A DNA stretch of 64,000 bases from contig QRFJ01000023.1 of the NCBI GenBank assembly GCA_006176705.1, positions 146,501 through 210,500 of the forward strand, in the 5' to 3' direction. Every line of letters starts with the position of its first letter. Position 1 is the stretch's first letter. Shown in pieces: positions 57,261 through 64,000 of the stretch. A program made the translations under genes and the position numbers. The notes below the pieces were generated by a model that made no database searches, had not been told where the DNA came from, and saw only the letters and a program-made list of their open reading frames with translations. Source of the DNA: Cocos nucifera (taxonomy: Eukaryota; Streptophyta; Magnoliopsida; Arecales; Arecaceae).

Positions 57261-58450
57261 GACCATTATGGACATCATTTTGGATCTCATAGCCTTAGGC
57301 CATTTTTTAGAGTTGGATCTCTGTATTGCATCCATGTAGGTGATCAAATCCTTATCATTCTCATCGAGTTTGATAGGATCTCCATCCCGAATCAAGAAAT
57401 CATAGTATCTATCCGACTGATGTTATACTCTACCAGATCACCTTAAGAGTGCATGTTCAGTAGACTCCAGGTCTGATCGAATTAAATTCGGTTCAGGTTT
57501 AGCTACTTGTGTCAGTTCTTCCACCTATCGAACTTTCTCAAGTTCGATCTTAGAGGCATTACTCCCTTCACCAAAGAACTATTTTTCTAAAAGGATTGCC
57601 TTAAGGCTAATAAACATTTTTATTCATCAGCTGCGTAGAAGTAATATCCTTTGGTTTCTTTTGAGTATCCTATAAAGCTACACTTGTTAGACCTAGGTTT
57701 GAGCTTGTCCGTTACTAAATGTTTGATATAAGCCAGACACCTCTAAACTCTAAGGTACGAGAGTACTGGTTTACATCCTGTCTATATCTCATATGGCATT
57801 TTAGAAACAGACTTACTCGAAATCCTATTCAAAATATAACAAGCTGACTCGAGCGCATATCTTCAAAAGAAGATCGGCAAATCGGCAAATCCCATCATAG
57901 ATCGAACCATATCAAATAGGGTCTGATTCCTCCTTTTAGATACACCATTATGCTGTGGTATTCTAGGAGGAGTCCATTGGAAGAGAATTTCATTCTTTCC
58001 AAAATATGTCAGAAAATCACTAGAAAGGTACTCACCCTCTCGATCAAATCAAAGAATTTTAATATTCTTTTCAGTTTGCTTTTTTACTTCATTATGAAAT
58101 AGTTTGAACATTTTAAATGACTCCAACTTATACTTCATTAAATAGACATACCCATACCTCGATCAGTCATCCGTGAAGTTTATGAAGTAGAAATATCCAC
58201 CTCTAGTGCTTGTACTCATGGGTTCACATACATCAGTATGTACTAGACCCAGGAGTTCACTAGCACATTCATTCTTTCCAATAAAAGGTGACTTGATCAT
58301 CTTCCCAAGAAGACAGGACTCACAAGTCAGAAGTGATTCACAATCATTAACCTTAAGAATTTCTTCTTGAGCCAACCTATTTATTCTATTCTTGTTGATG
58401 TGAACTAGTCTGCAATGTTAAAGGTAGACATCTAACACATCATCTATTCT
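57261..58450 (-). pseudogene. Copia B integrase and GAG-pre-integrase domain
   Basis: 58163-58375: MAQEEILKVNDCESLLTCES, CLLGKMIKSPFIGKNECASE, LLGLVHTDVCEPMSTSTRGG. Left of this the core and C-terminal parts align with A but have many stops. Confidence 0.82.
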
Positions 58451-58870
58451 AGGGCGTTTACCGAAGGTTTGGACTACATTAATAGGTTGTGATAATAGAT
58501 AAATTTTGTTATTTAATTATCTAACACAAACTATAATATCATTCAAAATGATATCACAAAAAATTGCTTTTATTGAAAATTGATAACTGTTCTTGACCAA
58601 AAGGACTATAGAAATTACATTCAATAAAAAATTTGAATAAAAATGACAATCACTAAGAATAATTCTATGAGAATTGATTGCAAGATTCATGGCTCCTAAA
58701 GCTAAAACTGAAACTTATCTTCCATCTCTAACGTTCAGGAATCTCTCGTCTTCACCAAATCTCCTACTGATCTAAAAATCCTGTATCGAATTACAAATAT
58801 GATAAGGACTTTCAGTATCTATTACCTAGGTAGTAGTATCATAAAATGAGAAGTTGCAACGTATTATCAT
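58451..58870 (-). other. Copia B protease region
   Basis: Counterpart of 50161-50620; no intact frame. Confidence 0.45.
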
Positions 58871-59738
58871 ATAATTATCTTGCCCAGCAACTACTTACTT
58901 TTTCCTTGGCCTGTTTGGGTCCAGGGTGGCAATGTATTGATGACAGTTCCTCTTTCAATGCCTCTGCTTCTTGCAAAAGAAGTACTCATCCTGGCTTTGG
59001 TTGGGCCTGCGCTTCTTGGTCTAACCCTGTGCAGACATCCTAGTATGTGACTGCACTTTCTTTCTCTTCTTCTTCTTATTCTTCTTTCCTTTCTTAAAGG
59101 GTCGATCAAAAGAAGATCCTCCCACAACATTCACCAACCTCTTTTGGAGCTGATGATCTTTCTCAAAGTTCTACAGCAACCCCAATAATCCATAATAGTT
59201 CACTGTAGGCTTTGTCATTCTAAAATGAGTAAGAAATAGAAGGACTTGGACAATGAATTCAAGATCACATCTTTCTCGAGCTACTCATGTAGGATAAAAT
59301 TCAGCTTACTCAGGCATTCAATCAACTCGATCATGTACAATACATGATCAGTGACTGACGCCCCATCCCTCAACAAGCATTAAAAATGGCATAGCTAGTT
59401 TTGTATCTTTCAACATCATTAGATGAGCCAAAAGAGTCGTTCAACATTTAAAGCATCTCCTCGGGCTGGGCATTCTCAAATCTACAGTTGAACTCATCAT
59501 TCATCGCCCCTAGCATAATGCATCGAATGGTGGTGCGGCCATTGAGCCACTTCAAGTAAGTATTTCTCACAACGTCAATATCGTTCGGGGCTAGCTCCTT
59601 AGGTGCCGGATCAGTCAATATATATAAGATCCATTCATGCTCTAGGATAATCTTCAACTTTTGATACTAGCTATCAAAGTTGGGTCCCATGAGTTTGTCA
59701 TTGTCCAACAATGATCGAAGCGACAGGGTGGTAGCCAT
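58871..59738 (-). pseudogene. Copia B Gag
   Basis: The start equivalent is at 59738 (MATTLSLRSLLDNDKLMGPN-like). 59448-59657 keeps ILEHEWILYILTDPAPKELA and RCIMLGAMNDEFNCRFENAQ. Basic Arg/Lys-rich tail at 58891-59130 and a zinc-knuckle region near 58975. More damaged than in A. Confidence 0.82.
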
Positions 59739-61776
59739 TTCTACATAAAAGAAAAATCATAGACCTAATTAGTATATGAATTATTTACTCTAAAGACTTG
59801 GACTTTTACCTAAAGGTTCTCTCACTATTTTGTTCGAATCAATAGTCTCTACCTCCAATTCGAAAAATTATCCTTAATTTTTTAGTGGATACTAGAATCC
59901 ACATAGACTACACATGAGCCCAACTTTAGTTGGTCAACCCGTGTGCACCTATGGATTGCTTCATAACCAATTGCTTCACCAAACAACTTCTAGTAGTTTT
60001 AATTTTGCCCCAAAAATCTATTTAGTAGGCTTTGGCCTCCACTAAAAGAATCCAGTTTGGTCCAACCATTAACATGACCATATTTGGTGCATAAGACCAA
60101 CGAATGATCAGATCCGACTTTGGCTAGCCAACCTGACCACCATTAGAAAGATAACTAAATTATCATATTATGAATGATAATTTCATTAGTCAATAAGCAC
60201 TAGATCTTTAGACCTCTAATAATTATTAAACTAATGGATCCATTATCACTCAACTTATTGAGAGGCTATGACTTAGTTATCACCATAATATTATCATTTT
60301 AAGAACCTAATTATTTTAGAGAATTTTATTAACTAATTTAAAAAAGAATTAACCAACCAATTTTGATCCTCCCACTGACTTCACCAAGTCAGATCAATGA
60401 GGACCTAATTAAAGCTGACATTAGGAGCACCTAAATCAGTCAAACCGATTTATCTAATTGACATAGGTGAGCCTAAATCATCAAGTGGTCTAATCAAAAT
60501 CTAATTCACCAGGATGGCCAAGTAAGTGGGATCAGTGAAAAGGGATATGTCATTAGCTCATCAAAGATCGAATCAGTGCGAGTAGCTCCTAATTAAAAAT
60601 CACTGATCTGAGTTGTCAGACTTACCTTAGACACCATCCGATTTATTAGTTTCAATTTTGACCAACCTAAAAATTTTAGGTTCAACCGTGAAGCCACGAA
60701 TCAAGTCCATTTAGTCCTCATTAAAGGCAGGGGCTTGACCAACTACAATAATTATAATTTGATCTAAAGAGTTCTTGACCTAATCTAAATCAACATTTGG
60801 TTAGATTTGATCAATTACTCTAATTTAGTCCATTCTTTAACTAACCTTAGGTCTAACCTAATTAATGGACCTAATACGACTAACCCGATAACTCATAATT
60901 TTATGATCAATGTCTTAGAATCTTTAATTTATAATTTTAGACTCTTATTAATCATGCTTAATTCTTAATTAAGTTTAAGACTGAGGGTTGGGGTTCGATA
61001 TTTTGAAAATATTTTTTTAAAATTTTGAAAGGTTATCTATATCCTAGAACTATTTCACTAAATAGGTCGACTCATTTCAAAAATGGGTCGACTTATTTAA
61101 TAAACAAGCACTAGATGTAAGTTTGATTTCATAAAATCAGTCAATAGACATTGAGCCAACTTCTCAGTCGGGCAGGCTCCGATCCAATCCGAGCTGGCCC
61201 AAACAGAAGCTATGTTGGCTTGATTTTTGAGACAGTTGGCTCGGATAAAAAGCCAGAAGCCTAACATTTCCATCGAGCAGACTCGAATTCTATCCGAGCA
61301 TACCCAAATTGAAGTCGAGCTGGCTCGATTCCTGATCAAGCCGATTGAAGCATCAATCCAAAAAGTGTATCATGGCTGGCACATTAATCGAGCTAGCTTA
61401 ATTTCTGAGCAAGTTGGCTCGACCGACGAATAGAACCTTCCTAAGATCCTGTTCATGTTTAATCTAAATCAATGTACTCTGTACAAAAAAATCATGAAAC
61501 TATTTAGATCTAATCTAGATACTAAATTATGATAAAATTTAGATTAAACATGTTCAAACATATCATAAAAATTATTAGATCTAATCTAAAATTTTTATGA
61601 TTAGTGTTATATATCGCAACATACTAGGACAATCTTTCCACTATAAGGGCTAAACCTTACAGCAGGACAACCTACAGTCTGTGCAATCATCATTTTTTAT
61701 TTTTTAGATCAGATTATTATTTAGATCTAATCTAAAAATAATCTAAAACATGCATATATAACATATCAAAGAACCT
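59739..61776 (-). other. Copia B 5' untranslated leader
   Basis: About 2 kb with no ORF. 61135-61430 has several gagccaact/gttggctcg phrases in both orientations and could fold. 61490-61600 repeats 'aaatctagatc' type words. Confidence 0.6.
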
Positions 61777-61791
61777 GCTGCTTTGATACCA
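61777..61791 (-). other. Primer-binding site of copia B (initiator tRNA-Met type)
   Basis: Minus strand TGGTATCAAAGCAGC, five bases inside the 5' LTR. The usual plant copia site is TGGTATCAGAGC, so there is one difference. Confidence 0.85.
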
Positions 61792-61796
61792 ATTGA

Positions 61797-63946
61797 TGGG
61801 AATGCATAAGGTTTCTAGCTTTGATTTTAAAAAAATTTTCCAAAGATTGTACAGCAAAATGATTATTAATCATATTAGTAATAAAAGCTACAGATCTAAT
61901 CTAAAAATTCTACACTATATAGGATCTAATGTACATATATATGCATGCATATTTGAAAATAAAATATCAAGTGCAGTAAAACTATTTTACTACTTCTACG
62001 TGTTCAGAACATGTTATTTTTTTTGTAGATAGATGATCTCCATAATTTGATCTCCATGGTGTAGATCTGATCATCATGATATAGTCACATATGCGTCAGG
62101 CCTCTATGGGTGATACACATGAGGTTCGAGGCTCTGATCTCGATCAATTCCTCCCGAGTGCTAGCTTGTTGCAGGAATCTTTGATGGCTGGTATTAGATT
62201 AAACTCCTTCGATCTTCTTCATCAGCTCTTTGGATGCTCTGGTTTGCTGATGTAGATAAGAAATACAGGAGGTTCTCCTTCTAGATCTATGAACTCACGA
62301 TCCTCCTTGCTCACAATCTAGAACCCAAATCCTAAATGGATTCTAGGGTATGCACTCATCCAAGAATCTTGCACCTAGAATTCATCATGCAGAGAAGAGA
62401 CCCTCTCTTTCTTTTCTCACACATTCTCTCTCTTTCTTTGAGTTCTAATCTACACATATAAAAAATCAGATATTTTATAGATGCGCATAAATAAGAGAGG
62501 CATGAGGAAGAGGTTTAGATTAAGTGGTTATCCATTTAAACTCAAATCCTACTTGAATTGAACGTGTAATCAGATTAAACCTATCCATTTGGGATGTGAG
62601 AAGGGAGGGCATGCACCCTCTTATGCATGGAATTCTTCACAAGAATTCTCAATTCTCATGGAGAATAGATGGCGCAATATTTAGGTGATGTGGTGCATGG
62701 GAAGACTAGTCAAACTAGTCTTATCCAATTGAACCAATCTAATTCAAATTGGTTGGGCCCAATTAGATCAAAATAAATCCAACTTATTTAGGCTTAATTA
62801 GGCTCAGTTAAATTTTAATCAAATCAAAAATTAATCAAGCCAAACTTTTGATCAAATCAGATATCAAACCTTCTTGATGATTAGATCATCTCATAACCTA
62901 ATCGGGTCAAATCCAAATGAATCTAATTCAATTGATTTTGATAAAAAATAATCACTCAATCAAATTGAGTTAATTAGTGATCAAATTATTAATTAATCTT
63001 TCATTGATCAATCATTAAATTGAGTAAGAACTCCTAGTGTGTGTGACCCCGTAGGTTCGAACCTAAACCGGTAGCACAGGAACCAATTTTCTATACTAAT
63101 CGAAGTGACCATCTAGTAATGATATCCGATATTCGGATAGGTCGAATGGTACAGTCGCAACATTCAGAACTTACTTGAACATTATTATCACATAATTCAT
63201 CCCCTTGACTTCTGTGCATAGGATGACTTAGGGTTTAACTATCAATCCTAGAAAATATATCCAAATCGTGTCTCAAAGCAATTTGTTCTATGACCCCTTA
63301 CAAAGACTATCCTGATCAAGATTTTACTAAATTAAAATACTATTGAGCATAGCTTCTGAGTTCAGGAGTGGTCAATCCCATCTTGACTCACACACCAACT
63401 TCTCAAGTACTTGACTGTACCCAGAAATCTTCTATCATTGAATTAAAAATTTAGGTAGTCCGGCACCAAAGCATAATGAGTTGCTTGAAAGTCACCATGG
63501 TGATCTCAGATTGGAGGGACACTTACGTCCATATTCCATTAAAGTAATTTTTGATAGTAGAAAAGCTCCGAAGTCGGTCACATTTAGTGCAGATGTACCC
63601 CTACATCTCATCCATATGTCATATTAGTATCTCCACGCTCCTTGATTAAGAGGACAACCAATCTATATGGCACACAATAATCTATACTCGATAAACGTTG
63701 TCATCCATGGTAACAACGTATCATTGATCGTGAACTATTTTAAAAACTAAATGACAAATTCTTCTTTATCGATTCTAAATAGTCCTAAGAACTTTATCAC
63801 ATCATATAGAAGTTTATTAGAAGATGAAAGATTTATGATAAAAAAATTAGAATAACTTTTATTTAATTAATAATTTATATATAATTACATTAATTAGCTC
63901 AATCGTCAATAGACCGACAATTATCTTTGGGATACTATTCTCAATA
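61797..63946 (-). repeat. 5' LTR of copia B
   Basis: 2150 bp. Plus-strand edges are tgggaatgcataagg and ctattctcaata; the minus start has decayed from TGTTG to TATTG. It is full length compared with the 52669-53934 partner. Confidence 0.9.
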
Positions 63947-64000
63947 AATTCATCATACTTAATTCTCAATTAAGTTTTAGGTTGAGGATTGGGATTCAGC
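63947..64000 (-). other. TSD plus continuation of copia A leader
   Basis: aattc, then catacttaattctcaattaag and on. It aligns with B's own leader at about 60950-60995, showing that A continues beyond the window. Confidence 0.8.

Larger units (their letters stand above)
52669..63946 (-). mobile_element. Ty1/copia retrotransposon B, nested in A
   Basis: LTRs at 52669-53934 (internally deleted) and 61797-63946. The TSD is aattc. The PBS matches the initiator-Met type. Gag, integrase, RT and RNase H lie in order on the minus strand. It is the same family as A: nearly every segment aligns. A 1.8 kb palindromic LTR insert interrupts RT. All genes are broken. Confidence 0.93.
45390..64000 (-). mobile_element. 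Ty1/copia retrotransposon A, interrupted by copy B and continuing past the window
   Basis: The 3' LTR is at 45390-47508. On the minus strand come RNase H, RT, integrase, gag and 5' untranslated sequence up to 52668. Element B then interrupts, and A's leader resumes at 63952 to the right edge. Joined across B, the A leader aligns with B's own leader at about 60905-60995 (tttaattcataattct..., then catacttaattctcaattaag). A's 5' LTR must lie beyond 64000. Motifs and an LTR of about 2.1 kb suggest a Tork/Angela-type lineage (tentative). Frames are broken. Confidence 0.9.

Noticed and set aside
45390..63946. Two tandem copia elements sharing a middle LTR through unequal recombination
   Set aside because: The aattc duplication around 52669-63946 and the resumption of A's leader after it fit nested insertion better.

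Overview
This is a 64 kb stretch of plant nuclear DNA, almost certainly monocot and possibly from a palm (the palm call is inference). The evidence is an intron-split CYP81-type cytochrome P450 whose first exon has a very GC-rich 5' half, a plant-type TYW1 gene in pieces, and dense Ty3/gypsy and Ty1/copia elements with tandem repeats and nested insertions. I see no bacterial-style operon, CRISPR array, or convincing rRNA or tRNA gene.

Layout. 1-1384: the second exon of a P450 with an in-frame stop; its intron carries a small retroposed insert. About 2950-9955: a decayed, 5'-truncated, minus-strand Ty3/gypsy element of Tat type with an antisense extra ORF. 10331-15240 and 15687-20690: two copies of a roughly 5 kb tandem duplication. 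Each holds one apparently intact CYP81-like gene (506 codons in two exons; the proteins differ at 11 residues) followed by a broken first exon of TYW1, the tRNA wybutosine radical-SAM enzyme. A 446 bp LTR fragment sits at the junction. About 20690-28449: a second minus-strand Tat-type element, lying between the TYW1 5' exon and a further TYW1 exon at 28876-29175. So the TYW1 locus has been duplicated and then split.

28450-32648 holds TYW1 debris, an unidentified exon-like piece and a transposase-like 3' end whose last exon is duplicated. 32649-45160 is a CACTA-like, foldback-rich element with 'accgctgccatag' subterminal repeats and a roughly 1 kb inverted repeat. It is interrupted by a complete 10.9 kb Tat-type element (33090-43969, 5 bp TSD acggt) that carries three different tandem arrays. 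45390 to the right edge is a copia element (A). Inside its 5' untranslated region a second copy of the same family (B, 52669-63946, TSD aattc) is inserted. B is itself interrupted by a palindromic LTR/inverted-LTR insert (55301-57123).

Only the two P450 genes look functional. They should be ER-anchored monooxygenases; the substrate cannot be read from sequence. Everything else is transposon sequence, gene fragments or intergenic DNA. No clear new molecular system was found. The most unusual items are the palindromic LTR insert, the self-nested copia pair, the split and reciprocally damaged TYW1 copies, and several hairpin-rich tandem arrays inside retrotransposons.
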